This document shows, piece by piece, positions 1-9,905 of a DNA stretch of 64,000 bases; the first letter of the stretch is position 1, and the number at the start of each line of letters is the position of its first letter. The DNA comes from Mycobacterium lacus. Its GTDB lineage: Bacteria; Actinomycetota; Actinomycetes; Mycobacteriales; Mycobacteriaceae. The stretch lies in NCBI RefSeq assembly GCF_010731535.1, contig NZ_AP022581.1, positions 2,241,952 to 2,305,951 on the forward strand. Reading direction: 5' to 3'. The notes beneath the pieces were generated by a model. The model had not been told where the DNA came from. It did no database searches and saw nothing but the letters and a program-made list of their open reading frames with translations. The position numbers were made by a program, and so were the translations under genes.

Positions 1-78
1 CAATTCGGCCGCATCGTCGCTGGACAAGGGCATATCGCGGTGGGTACCGAATGCTTCAGAACGGTCTGACTCACCCAT
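1..78 (-). CDS. mpa: Mpa (ARC) proteasomal ATPase, N-terminal 26 codons only
   Basis: Only the first 26 codons are inside the window; the gene runs off the left edge. The peptide begins [16 protein letters not shown], nearly the N-terminus of M. tuberculosis Mpa (Rv2115c), the hexameric AAA ATPase that unfolds pupylated proteins for the 20S proteasome. The ATG at 78-76 is preceded by a strong GAGGAGG ribosome site. Its position, divergent from lppK, is the same as in M. tuberculosis. Identity rests on this short stretch plus gene order, so nothing can be said about the ATPase domains. Confidence 0.9.
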   Translation of the reverse strand, partial: MGESDRSEAFGTHRDMPLSSDDAAEL

Positions 79-232
79 GTTGCCCTCCTCTCCCGCACCA
101 GACTGGTGAGTGGATACATCAACGCTACCGGCGATTGGCGCTTCATGTGTGGAGTCAAAAGTCCACGAAAAGTCGCGTCGCGGTTCCCACTGGTAATCTC
201 TGCGTCGGTTCAGACCGAGCGAAAGGATTGCC

Positions 233-334
233 GTGACGTTAAAAGCCCTCGCCATTGGCGTCGCGGCCGTCGCCGTCGCCGGTGCGGCGGCCCTCGGTGT
301 GACTTCTGTGGCATCCGTCAGAATGTGCGCATAA
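233..334 (+). pseudogene. Orphan signal-peptide ORF, possible remnant of an MTB12/LppK-type antigen
   Basis: A 33-codon frame starts at GTG 233 behind a good GAAAGGA ribosome site and encodes a hydrophobic leader ([20 protein letters not shown], then LGVTSVASV) before stopping at TAA 332-334. The leader resembles that of the low molecular weight antigen MTB12, whose mature domain is related to LppK. It stops where the mature protein should begin, and lppK follows in another frame. I infer a truncated tandem paralogue, or an lppK ancestor whose original leader was displaced. It could also be a translated leader peptide. The seen facts are the frame, the ribosome site and the hydrophobicity. 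Confidence 0.45.
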
Positions 335-351
335 CCCGAGCGCGCGCCCGG

Positions 352-936
352 ATGCTCCGACACGATTCCGTAGCCTTGGGCGTCGCCCTCGTGGTGGCGG
401 CGCTCGGGTCGGCCGGGTGCGCGCATGGCGCGTCCACTAGTTCGCCGACGCCCGCCGAAGTAGCCAACCCGAGCACTTCGGGTGCGGTTGCGGCTATGCC
501 GTCCGCCCCCCTGCCGGCACCCGAAGCCCTGACCGCCGTGCTGACGCGTCTCGCCGACCCGGCCGTGCCGGGCACCGACAAGGTCAACCTGATCGAAGGC
601 GCGACACCCGAAAGCGCCGCCAAGCTGGACAAGTTCGGCAACGCGTTGCGCGACGGCGGCTATCTGCCGATGACCTTCACCGCGACCAACCTTGCCTGGT
701 CGGACCAGAACCCGTCCGATGTGCTGGCCACGATCAGCGTCAACACCGCCCGACCGAACCGCGCCGTGTTCACGTTCCCGATGGAGTTCACGCCCCACCA
801 AGGGGGCTGGCAGTTGTCCCGGGAGACCGCGGAAATGCTGCTGGCCCTGAGCAATTCGCAGGGTGCAACGCCCACGGCGCCGTCCGCGCCAGCCGAGGCT
901 CCAAATCCGGCCCCGACTCCGACTCCCTCCGGCTGA
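352..936 (+). CDS. lppK: LppK family lipoprotein
   Basis: Predicted 194-residue lipoprotein, orthologous in place and sequence to Rv2116 (LppK). Residues 1-23 are a short lipoprotein signal ending in GSAGC, with Cys23 as the probable lipidated residue. The mature part has the family's LADPAVPGT and GGWQLSR motifs, shared with the secreted antigen MTB12, and a Pro/Ala/Thr-rich tail from about residue 165. ATG 352 gives a length close to the M. tuberculosis protein. An in-frame GTG at 325 would add nine basic residues and overlap the stop of the upstream leader ORF, and cannot be excluded. The function of the family is unknown; it should be anchored outside the cytoplasmic membrane. Confidence 0.85.
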   Translation: MLRHDSVALGVALVVAALGSAGCAHGASTSSPTPAEVANPSTSGAVAAMPSAPLPAPEALTAVLTRLADPAVPGTDKVNLIEGATPESAAKLDKFGNALRDGGYLPMTFTATNLAWSDQNPSDVLATISVNTARPNRAVFTFPMEFTPHQGGWQLSRETAEMLLALSNSQGATPTAPSAPAEAPNPAPTPTPSG

Positions 937-944
937 TCCGCGGT

Positions 945-1238
945 ATGTGGATTGGCTGGCTCGAATTCGATGTGTTGCTGGGCGACGTGCGGTCGCTCAA
1001 GCAGAAGCGGTCGGTGATCCGGCCGGTCGTCGCGGAGCTGCAGCGCAAGTTCTCGGTGTCGGCCGCCGAGACCGGCTCGCACGAGCTGTACCGCCGGGCG
1101 GGCGTCGGAGTGTCCGTGGTGTCGGGCGACCGCAGCCACGTCGTCGACGTCCTCGACGCCGCCGAGCGCCTGGTTGCCGCACACCCGGAGTTCGAGCTGC
1201 TGTCGGTGCGCCGGGGTCTGCACCGCAGCGACGACTAG
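945..1238 (+). CDS. DUF503 family protein (Rv2117 homologue)
   Basis: A 97-residue protein of the DUF503 (YlxP-like) family, recognised from the N-terminal WIGWLEFDVLLGDVRSLKQK pattern and the compact alpha/beta length. It starts 8 bases after lppK, so the two are probably co-transcribed as in M. tuberculosis (Rv2116-Rv2117). Members in other bacteria lie near ribosome maturation genes, but no function is established here. A cytoplasmic location is expected because no signal or membrane segment is present. The reading frame is uninterrupted. Confidence 0.85.
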   Translation: MWIGWLEFDVLLGDVRSLKQKRSVIRPVVAELQRKFSVSAAETGSHELYRRAGVGVSVVSGDRSHVVDVLDAAERLVAAHPEFELLSVRRGLHRSDD

Positions 1239-1312
1239 GAGTAGGTCGTGCCAAAGCCGAGACTTCCAGGCTGGGACCGCCATACGCTTGATTCGGCCAA
1301 GGGAGGTATTCC

Positions 1313-3042
1313 ATGTCGTTTGTCATCCTGACACCGGAGACGATGGCCGGGACGGCCGCACAGTTGCAGGGCATCGGCTCGGCGCTGGGCACGGCAAACG
1401 CGGCGGCGGCCGCCCGGATCACCACGGTGGTGGGCGCTGGCGCTGATGAGGTGTCGGCGGCGGTGGCGGCGCTGTTTTCGTCATACGCCCAGGCCTATCA
1501 CGGCGTAAGCGTCGAGGCGGCACTGTTTCATGACCGCTTTGTGCAGGCGCTGACCGCCGGTGCGGGCTCGTATGCGGCCGCCGAGGCCGCTGCCGCTACC
1601 CCGCTGCAGGACCTGTTGGGCGTAATCAACGCCCCGACCCAGCTGCTCTTGGGGCGCCCGTTGATTGGTGATGGCGCCAACGGCGCGCCGGGCACCGGCC
1701 AGGCCGGCGGGGCCGGCGGCCTGTTGTACGGCAATGGCGGGGCCGGCGGATCGGGTGGGATCGGCCAGGCCGGCGGGGCGGGCGGCGACGCCGGCTTGAT
1801 CGGCGTTGGCGGCGCCGGCGGGGCCGGCGGGGCAGGTACGCCCGGCGGGGGCAACGGCGCGCCAGGTGGACACGGCGGCAGCGGTGGGTGGCTGTACGGG
1901 GCCGGCGGCGCCGGAGGTATTGGAGGTGCCGGCGAGAGCGGCGGCGGGGCCGGCGTGCCCGGCGGGGCCGGTGGCCTCGGTGGGGCCGGCGGCAGCGCCG
2001 GGCTGATGGGCCCGGCGGGCCCGGCGGCGCCGGCGGCAAAGGGGGGATGGGCGGTACTGGCGCGGACGGTGGGGACGGTGGAGCTGGCGGCGCTGGCGGC
2101 GCTGGTGGGCTGCTGTACGGCGGCGGCGGCGCCGGCGGGCGCGGCGGCGACGGCAACTTTCCTACGGGCGCCACTGGAGCCGGTGGGACCGGTGGGGCCG
2201 GCGGGGCCGGTGGGCACGCCGGACTGATCGGCGACGGTGGCTTTGGCGGTGGTGGCGGCCACGGCAACTTCGCTCCGTACATCGGCGGGGCCGGCGGGGC
2301 CGGTGGGGCCGGTGGTGACGGCGGACTGCTCTACGGCAACGGCGGGGCGGGCGGCACCGGTGGCATGGGTGACGTTGGCTTGAATCCCGGTGGGTCCGGT
2401 GGCTCTGGTGGGGCCGGCGGGGCCGGCGGTGATGCGGGGCTGCTGATCGGTAGCGGCGGGGCCGGCGGCCACGGCGGCGACGGCGGAAGCAGTAACTACC
2501 GGGGCGGGGGCGGCGGGCGCGGCGGGACCGGTGGTCGCGGCGCGCTGCTCGGCGACGGTGGGGCCGGCGGAACCGGCGGCGATGGTGGCGGCGGTGGGCC
2601 CGGTGGCGGTGGCGACGGCGGGCACGGTGGGGCCGGTGGCAGCGGGCTGTTGATCGGCACCGGCGGCCACGGCGGCGCCGGCGGTAGCGGCGGGGATGGC
2701 CCCTTTGTCACGCGCGGGCCTGGCGGCACGGGGGGCAACGGTGGGGCCGGCGGCGGTGGCGGGCTGCTGTACGGCGACGGTGGGGCAGGCGGCACCGGGG
2801 GTACCGGCGGCACCGGCGGGGACTCCTTCGTGGGCATGCCCGGCGGCAACGGTGGGGCAGGCGGCGCCGGCGGCAACGCCCGGCTGATCGGTGGAGGTGG
2901 TGACGGAGGCGACGGCGGCGGCGGGGGAACCAGTATCACGCCTGGCGCCGGCGGAATCGGCGGGGTTGCTGGCGTCGGCGGGTTCGGTGGGCGGCTCATC
3001 GGCATCCCTGGCGCCCCGGGCACAGCCGGCCCGCACGGGTGA
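1313..3042 (+). pseudogene. PE_PGRS protein gene with one frameshift
   Basis: ATG 1313 follows GGGAGG. Residues 1-98 form a complete PE domain ([17 protein letters not shown] start, Pro-Glu at 8-9), then the [11 protein letters not shown] linker, then Gly-Gly-Ala/Asn PGRS repeats. The first frame is lost at about 2005-2012, in a run of GGGCCCGGC; removing one base equivalent restores glycine repeats that continue to the TGA at 3040-3042 and end [12 protein letters not shown] domains direct export by ESX systems and the PGRS part is usually at the cell surface. M. tuberculosis has no PE_PGRS between Rv2117 and Rv2118c, so this is an insertion relative to that genome. The frameshift may be decay, phase variation or a read error in GC repeats. 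Confidence 0.85.
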
Positions 3043-3074
3043 CACGATTTGGAGGACGGCGCGATTCGGCGTTC

Positions 3075-3977
<903 letters not shown>

Positions 3978-3990
3978 CTAGGCTGCGGGC

Positions 3991-4848
3991 ATGAGCGACC
4001 GGTCGGAGGTATCCCCGCGGGAATTGCGCCCGGCGCTGTCACCGTCGCGGGCCGCCGACTTCAAGCAGTGCCCACTGCTGTACCGGTTCCGCGCGATCGA
4101 CCGGTTGCCCGAGGCGCCGTCGGCGGCGCAGCTGCGGGGGTCGGTGGTGCACGCCGCGCTCGAGCAGCTCTACGGCCTACCGGCGGGTCTGCGCGGCCCG
4201 GACACGGCGAGGTCGTTGGTGGGGTCCGCCTGGGACCGGGTGATCGCTGCCGAGCCCGGGCTGGCCGCCGAGCTGGATCCCGGCCAGCGGACTCAACTGC
4301 TCGAGGATGCCCGCGCATTGCTGTCCGGCTATTACCGCCTGGAAGACCCGACGCGGTTCGACCCGCAAAGCTGCGAGCAGCGCGTGGAGGTCGAACTGGC
4401 CGACGGCACGCTGCTGCGCGGGTATATCGACCGGATCGACGTCGCCGCCACCGGCGAGCTGCGGGTGGTCGACTACAAGACCGGCAAGGCGCCCCCTGCC
4501 ACGCGAGCCCTGGCCGAGTTCAAGGCGATGTTCCAGATGAAGTTCTACGCGGTGGCGCTGTTTCGTTCCCGCGGTGTGCTGCCCGCCCGGTTGCGCCTGA
4601 TCTACCTGGCCGACGGCCAGTTGCTGGACTACTCGCCGGACCATGACGAGCTGCTGCGTTTCGAGAAGACGCTGATGGCGATCTGGCGCGCGATCCAATC
4701 CGCAGGTGCGACAGGCGATTTCCGCCCCAGCCCGTCGCGGTTGTGCGAGTGGTGCCCCCATCGACAGCACTGTCCGGTGTTCGGTGGGACGCCACCGCCT
4801 TACCCGGGATGGCCGGAGTCGCTGTACCCGACCGAGCCGGCGGCATGA
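3991..4848 (+). CDS. RecB/Cas4-like PD-(D/E)XK nuclease with Fe-S cluster cysteines (Rv2119 homologue)
   Basis: 285 residues. The nuclease core shows a conserved GYIDRID (Asp147, Asp150) and VVDYKTGK (Asp161, Lys163), the PD-(D/E)XK signature of RecB-type exonucleases. One cysteine near the N-terminus (Cys27, in KQCPLLY) and three near the C-terminus (Cys252, Cys255, Cys261) match the split four-cysteine iron-sulfur arrangement of Cas4 and AddB-type nucleases. No helicase motifs are present and no CRISPR array is visible, so a stand-alone DNA processing role is likely but unproven. The stop overlaps the next start (ATGA), indicating translational coupling to a thioesterase-like gene. Confidence 0.85.
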   Translation: MSDRSEVSPRELRPALSPSRAADFKQCPLLYRFRAIDRLPEAPSAAQLRGSVVHAALEQLYGLPAGLRGPDTARSLVGSAWDRVIAAEPGLAAELDPGQRTQLLEDARALLSGYYRLEDPTRFDPQSCEQRVEVELADGTLLRGYIDRIDVAATGELRVVDYKTGKAPPATRALAEFKAMFQMKFYAVALFRSRGVLPARLRLIYLADGQLLDYSPDHDELLRFEKTLMAIWRAIQSAGATGDFRPSPSRLCEWCPHRQHCPVFGGTPPPYPGWPESLYPTEPAA

Positions 4849-5621
4849 ACGGTTGCTACTACCGTCGCCTGGGCACCGCGGCTGACTTTCAAGTCTTCGG
4901 TCCGACCGACTACACCCGAAGCAACTGGGACCCCGAAATTCAGCACGGCTCACCGCCCTTGGCGCTGCTGACCAAGCTGATCGAGGAATTGTCGGCGGGC
5001 TCTGGCCTGCGGGTCGGCAGGCTCAGTCTGGACATCCTCGGGGCAATACCGGTGACCCCGGTGCGGGCGCGGGCCTGGGTGGAGCGCCCGGGCTCGCGGA
5101 TCTGCATGATGGCCGCAGAAATGGTGGCAGAGCGCGTGGTGGCGCGGGTGACGGCGTGGCTGTTGGCGATCAGCGACACCGCCGACGTCGCATCCGACCG
5201 CTACCCCCCGCTGGTGGAGGGACCGGCGCGGCCGCGTCCGGCCGCCTTCGCGGACGTCGGCGGCTATTTCGACGCGCTGCACTGGCGCCCGCAGAACCCC
5301 GAATCGGGCTCGGCCGCCGTGTCCTGGTTCACCCCGCTGGCACACGTCGTCGACACCGACCCGACCACGGCGCTGCAGCGGCTGGCCGCCGTGGTGGACT
5401 GCGCCAACGGTGTCGGAGCGGTCCTGGACCCGAGGCAGTCCTTCTTCATGAACACCGACACCGTCGTTCATCTGCACCGACTGCCGACCGGCAGCGATTT
5501 CGCGCTGCGGGCCCGCGCGTCCGTCGGACCCGACGGCGTGGGGGTGACCACGGCCGAGGTCTTCGACAAAGCCGGATTTGTTGGCACGTCGGCCCAGACT
5601 CTCCTGGTCCGGCACAGGTGA
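4845..5621 (+). CDS. Thioesterase-family (hotdog fold) protein
   Basis: 258 residues from ATG 4845, which overlaps the TGA of the nuclease gene. The N-terminal half (NWDPEIQHGSPPLALLTKLI, then RLSLDILGAIPVTPV) and the C-terminal half (VDCANGVGAVLDP, FMNTDTVVHLHR) look like the two hotdog repeats of TesB-like acyl-CoA thioesterases (4HBT_3 type). It would hydrolyse an acyl-CoA in the cytosol; the substrate is unknown. There is no counterpart between Rv2119 and Rv2120c in M. tuberculosis as I recall. Coupling to a nuclease gene is odd and may only reflect compact gene packing. Confidence 0.75.
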   Translation: MNGCYYRRLGTAADFQVFGPTDYTRSNWDPEIQHGSPPLALLTKLIEELSAGSGLRVGRLSLDILGAIPVTPVRARAWVERPGSRICMMAAEMVAERVVARVTAWLLAISDTADVASDRYPPLVEGPARPRPAAFADVGGYFDALHWRPQNPESGSAAVSWFTPLAHVVDTDPTTALQRLAAVVDCANGVGAVLDPRQSFFMNTDTVVHLHRLPTGSDFALRARASVGPDGVGVTTAEVFDKAGFVGTSAQTLLVRHR

Positions 5622-5631
5622 GCTCGAAGCG

Positions 5632-6114
5632 TCACAAAGCGCCCGTCGCTGCAACGACGGCGAAGCCGCCGAGCACCGCGACCGCATCCTCCAGCAAGGC
5701 GATCGGCAGGTCCTTGCCGCCGCTGACGGCCACCAGACGTTTGCGCGCCTGAAAGCCACCCACGGTGCCGAGCACGGCGCCGATCACACCGGCCCCGAGC
5801 CCGCCCCACCGATAGCCCCACGCGGTGCCGATGACCGCGCCGGCAAACGCGCCCAAGACGATCCGGGCGGCGAACACCGGTGGGGCGGTGCGAGCCGGTG
5901 TCTTGGGAAGTTTGTCGTTGACCAGTTCGCCCACCGCAAGAATGCTCAGGATCACGACCGTGATGACGCTGCCTACCCAGGATGCCCACGTCCCGTGCAG
6001 GTTTATCCAGCCCAGAAACGCGCCCCAGGCGAGCACCGCCGGAGCGGTCAGCGAGCGCAGCCCGGCGATGACGCCGATCAACAAGGCGAGCAACAGGACA
6101 AGGACGTGCGTCAC
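5632..6114 (-). CDS. DUF4126-type integral membrane protein (Rv2120c homologue)
   Basis: 160 residues with about four hydrophobic segments (residues 2-20, 25-45, 48-65 and 82-118) and the GLRSLTAPA motif near the N-terminus of DUF4126-like membrane proteins. GTG 6114 is preceded by a good AGGAGG. It lies upstream of and in the same direction as hisG, and converges with the thioesterase gene. Function is unknown; the sequence shows only a small inner-membrane protein. Position and length match Rv2120c. Confidence 0.8.
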   Translation of the reverse strand: MTHVLVLLLALLIGVIAGLRSLTAPAVLAWGAFLGWINLHGTWASWVGSVITVVILSILAVGELVNDKLPKTPARTAPPVFAARIVLGAFAGAVIGTAWGYRWGGLGAGVIGAVLGTVGGFQARKRLVAVSGGKDLPIALLEDAVAVLGGFAVVAATGAL

Positions 6115-6203
6115 GGCGACCCTCCTGGGACAGACAGCCTGGCGACGATGTGGACCGGGAGCGGCTCCCAGCGGGACGCTAACACGACCGCCCAGCCGGG
6201 CGA

Positions 6204-7364
<1,161 letters not shown>

Positions 7365-7401
7365 TCACGGCGGTTTCGCCCGGGCTTTCTCGAAAACCCA
7401 C

Positions 7402-7420
7402 CAGACTTAGCCTTACCTAA
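7402..7420. promoter_or_regulatory. Second, weaker IdeR-type half box
   Basis: Ends in TTAGCCTTACCTAA and aligns with 13 of 19 IdeR consensus positions, all of them in the right-hand part. It is separated by one base from the stronger box at 7422-7440, giving a tandem arrangement that could bind two IdeR dimers. Confidence 0.55.
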
Positions 7421-7421
7421 A

Positions 7422-7440
7422 CTAGGTTAGCCTAACCTTG
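7422..7440. promoter_or_regulatory. IdeR-type iron box, main site
   Basis: The 19 bases CTAGGTTAGCCTAACCTTG match the IdeR consensus TTAGGTTAGSCTAACCTAA at 16 of 19 positions and are nearly palindromic. The site lies 34 bases upstream of the PPE37 start, in the hisE-PPE37 gap. In M. tuberculosis PPE37 (Rv2123) is known to be iron- and IdeR-repressed, so iron-dependent repression here is expected. Confidence 0.85.
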
Positions 7441-7473
7441 TTATTGTCCGCCTGTCGAAGGAGGCAGCCGATC

Positions 7474-8898
7474 GTGCCCTTCCCGATGTGGTTCGCGCTT
7501 CCCCCAGAGGTGCACTCCGCGCGGCTTTCCACTGGCGCCGGCCCGGGTCCGCTGTTGGCCGCTGCCGCGGCGTGGCACGGCCTCGCTGTCCACTACAGCG
7601 ACACCGCAACGGAACTCGCGGGCATCCTCGCCGCCGTTCAGGGCGGCGCGTGGGAAGGGCCGAGCGCGGAGCGGTTCGTCGCGGCCCATCAACCGTTTCT
7701 CTACTGGCTGCGCGAGGCCAGCGCGGTGGCCAGCGCGGCGGCCGGCGCGCACGAAGCGGCCGCGGCGGGCTACACGTCCGCGTTGGGAGCCATGCCCACG
7801 CTCGCCGAATTGGCGGCCAACCACGCCGTGCACGGCGCCCTCGTTGCCACCAATTTCTTCGGTGTCAACACCATCCCCATCGCCCTTAACGAGGCCGACT
7901 ACCTGCGCATGTGGATCCAGGCCGCCACCGCCATGAACGTCTATCAAGCGGTCTCGGAGGAAGGCCTCACGGCGCCCCCCACGACGCCACCCGCGCCCCG
8001 AATCGTCGCCGCCGAGGCCGCCTCCGACTCCGGTAGCAGCTTCCCCGACCCGACGAAGCTGATCCTTCAGCTACTCAAGGATTTGCTGGAGTTCCTCCGA
8101 AATCTGGCCGCCGAATTGCTCTCGGGGCCGCTGGGAAACCTGGTCGTCCAGGCACTGGACGCCTTGATCTCCTTCGTGACCGGCCCGGTCTTCACGTTTC
8201 TCGCATACCTGGTGCTGGACCCTCTCATCTACTTCGGGCCGTTCACTACGATGGCGAGTCCCGTCCTGTTGCCCGTTGGCCTTAGCGGTCTTGCCGGGCT
8301 CTGCGCGATAGCGCAAGACCCAGTGCCACTGGTCGAAAGCGTTCACTCCGATGAGCCCGGCCAGCGGAGTTGGCCCGCGACAACGGGAGTCACGCTGGCG
8401 GGCACCGGCAACGCCGCCGCCCCGGTTGCGACTGCCGCCCCCGCCGCGACCGCGTCCGCGGCACCGGCCTCTCCCCCGGCTCCCGGATTCGGCGCCGCCC
8501 AAGGGTTTTACGCGGTCGGCGGTCCCGATGGCGAAGGGTTCGCCCCGATCGCCACGACAAAAGGGCGCACCGGTGTCGCCGCGGACGCCGCAGCCGCCGC
8601 CGCACTCGCCGGTGACCAGGCAGCGGCCAGCGTCAAGAAAGCCGGCAAGGCGCGCGGCCGCTTGCGCCACTACCGCTTCGAGTTCCTGGAGGACGGCGGG
8701 CGCGCGGCCACGTCGGACGCGGCGGTGGCCGAGCAGGTCGCCGCCGGCGACCGTGGGATGGATGCGCTCGGATTCACCGGAACGATCCCGAAATCGGTTG
8801 CCGGACAAGCTAAAGGACTGATGCATCTGGGTGGTGGCGAATTCGCCGAGGCCCCGCACGAGCCGATGCTGCCGCGCACGTGGAGCGACCAACAATAG
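7474..8898 (+). CDS. PPE37: PPE37, iron-regulated PPE protein
   Basis: 474 residues from GTG 7474, behind a strong AAGGAGG. The PPE domain spans about 1-180 (Pro-Pro-Glu at residues 10-12; the [16 protein letters not shown] turn), followed by a hydrophobic stretch around 200-290 and a Pro/Ala-rich linker before a conserved C-terminal region. Sequence, length and location beside hisE-hisG and metH match Rv2123 (PPE37, 473 residues), an iron-repressed protein implicated in haem/iron acquisition. Two IdeR-type boxes lie immediately upstream. No PE partner gene is adjacent. Confidence 0.93.
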   Translation: MPFPMWFALPPEVHSARLSTGAGPGPLLAAAAAWHGLAVHYSDTATELAGILAAVQGGAWEGPSAERFVAAHQPFLYWLREASAVASAAAGAHEAAAAGYTSALGAMPTLAELAANHAVHGALVATNFFGVNTIPIALNEADYLRMWIQAATAMNVYQAVSEEGLTAPPTTPPAPRIVAAEAASDSGSSFPDPTKLILQLLKDLLEFLRNLAAELLSGPLGNLVVQALDALISFVTGPVFTFLAYLVLDPLIYFGPFTTMASPVLLPVGLSGLAGLCAIAQDPVPLVESVHSDEPGQRSWPATTGVTLAGTGNAAAPVATAAPAATASAAPASPPAPGFGAAQGFYAVGGPDGEGFAPIATTKGRTGVAADAAAAAALAGDQAAASVKKAGKARGRLRHYRFEFLEDGGRAATSDAAVAEQVAAGDRGMDALGFTGTIPKSVAGQAKGLMHLGGGEFAEAPHEPMLPRTWSDQQ

Positions 8899-8927
8899 AT
8901 GTTCGAGGCCTCGGGCAATCGGAACGA

Positions 8928-9287
8928 TCAGCAGAAAGCCACCATTTCACGTAGCCACACGCGCAGCCCGGCGATCTCGGCGGGTGACGCGGTGCCAATC
9001 GGCTTGGACCGCGCGAACCGCTGAGTGGACACGGCCGTGATCTCCTCAGTGCGCACCCAGCTCGGCCGGTCTAGCCCCGACTCAGAGGAATCGATGCGCA
9101 CGTGGTGGTCCAGGCCCCGATCGCGTGTGGTCATCGGCGCAACGAGCGCCATGTCGATCGGAAAGCGACAATGCGTCGCAGACCCAACCACGACGGCCGG
9201 GCGCAGACCGCCCTGCTCGTGTCCGATCGGCTGACCGAAGTCCACCAGCCACACCTGCCACGGCGCCAGCCTCAGCGTCCGGCTCAC
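8928..9287 (-). CDS. MazF/PemK-family toxin
   Basis: 119 residues with the MazF signature at the start: PWQVWLVDFG, then the RNA-contact turn GHEQGGLRPAVVV, then a VAPMTTRDRG strand. MazF toxins are sequence-specific ribonucleases. The ATG overlaps the stop of the upstream antitoxin gene by four bases (ATGA), the normal antitoxin-first arrangement. The reading frame is complete. The pair sits between PPE37 and the insertion-sequence block and is absent from this position in M. tuberculosis, so it was probably acquired. Confidence 0.88.
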   Translation of the reverse strand: MSRTLRLAPWQVWLVDFGQPIGHEQGGLRPAVVVGSATHCRFPIDMALVAPMTTRDRGLDHHVRIDSSESGLDRPSWVRTEEITAVSTQRFARSKPIGTASPAEIAGLRVWLREMVAFC

Positions 9288-9559
9288 TGGTTGAACTCCG
9301 GGTACTCCACGCGCGCGTCTGGTAGCCCGTCGCCAGCCGAGCTGTCGGTCAGCCGCGCTTCAGCCTGGTAACCGGCCCACTCGTCGGGGTCGGCGCGCAG
9401 TTCTTCGTACCGGCGGATGATCCGACTGATTTGGTGTTCTCTGACCAGACGCCGGAGCGCTTCGCCCAGTGGCACACCGTGATAGTCACGCTCGGCGATC
9501 TTCGCCAGCTCGTCACGTAGCTCGCTGTCGAGCTGCATAGATGTCGTCGCCATAGGCAT
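9284..9559 (-). CDS. Ribbon-helix-helix antitoxin partner of the MazF toxin
   Basis: 91 residues. The N-terminal part (TTSMQLDSELRDELAKIA) fits a ribbon-helix-helix DNA-binding domain; the acidic C-terminal half, ending DARVEYPEFNQ, would wrap and inhibit the toxin. ATG 9559 or the in-frame ATG 9553 can start it. Such antitoxins normally autorepress their operon; the 40 bases upstream are AT-rich (aatatacagataacttatag) and probably hold the promoter. It is translationally coupled to the toxin gene. Confidence 0.82.
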   Translation of the reverse strand: MPMATTSMQLDSELRDELAKIAERDYHGVPLGEALRRLVREHQISRIIRRYEELRADPDEWAGYQAEARLTDSSAGDGLPDARVEYPEFNQ

Positions 9560-9598
9560 GAATATACAGATAACTTATAGAAGGCACTATGACCCGAC

Positions 9599-9660
9599 GT
9601 GCCTCACGTACTTTGAGCGCGTAGCCGACGGTGGTGCCTCGGCTATTTTGAGCGCGTAGC
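9599..9660 (+). repeat. Left terminal double repeat of the nested element
   Basis: Two direct copies of GTGCCTC-N(11-12)-TTGAGCGCGTAGC, at 9599-9625 and 9634-9660. The downstream sequence to about 9710 also parallels, in order, the inverted sequence between the right repeat and the end of the transposase gene, ending in each case with TTGTCAT. Confidence 0.65.
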
Positions 9661-9761
9661 GCGGAAGGCTTGCCCGATGTGAAGGGGACCAATTGTCATC
9701 CCTGAAGGGGTAGGGCGTTGTCAAGGTGCGTTTTAAGCGGGTTCGACCTCGTTGTGGACAG

Positions 9762-9848
9762 CGCTGAACCGATCCCCGGTGTCAAGGTGGAGCGCCCGCA
9801 GCGTAGCGAGGACGAACGACCTTGACACCGGGGGCTGAGAGGTTCAGC
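9762..9848. repeat. Long imperfect inverted repeat
   Basis: The inner arms CCCCGGTGTCAAGGT (9774-9788) and ACCTTGACACCGGGG (9819-9833) are perfectly complementary; the outer arms GCTGAACC (9762-9769) and GGTTCAGC (9841-9848) extend the symmetry. The TGTCAAGGT core also occurs in the right end of the IS3-family copies. It may be a relic of a related element or a folded structure; the 11430-11663 spacer has no such structure. Confidence 0.7.
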
Positions 9849-9905
9849 GCATGCTTCAGTTGGAGTCGAAGCGGTAGCTGTCAAGGTGTTTGAGACAGCG
9901 TCTCA

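Noticed and set aside
3991..4848. CRISPR-associated Cas4
   Set aside because: The cysteine and nuclease motifs fit Cas4-like proteins, but no array, cas1 or cas2 is present and the gene is the conserved chromosomal Rv2119 homologue.
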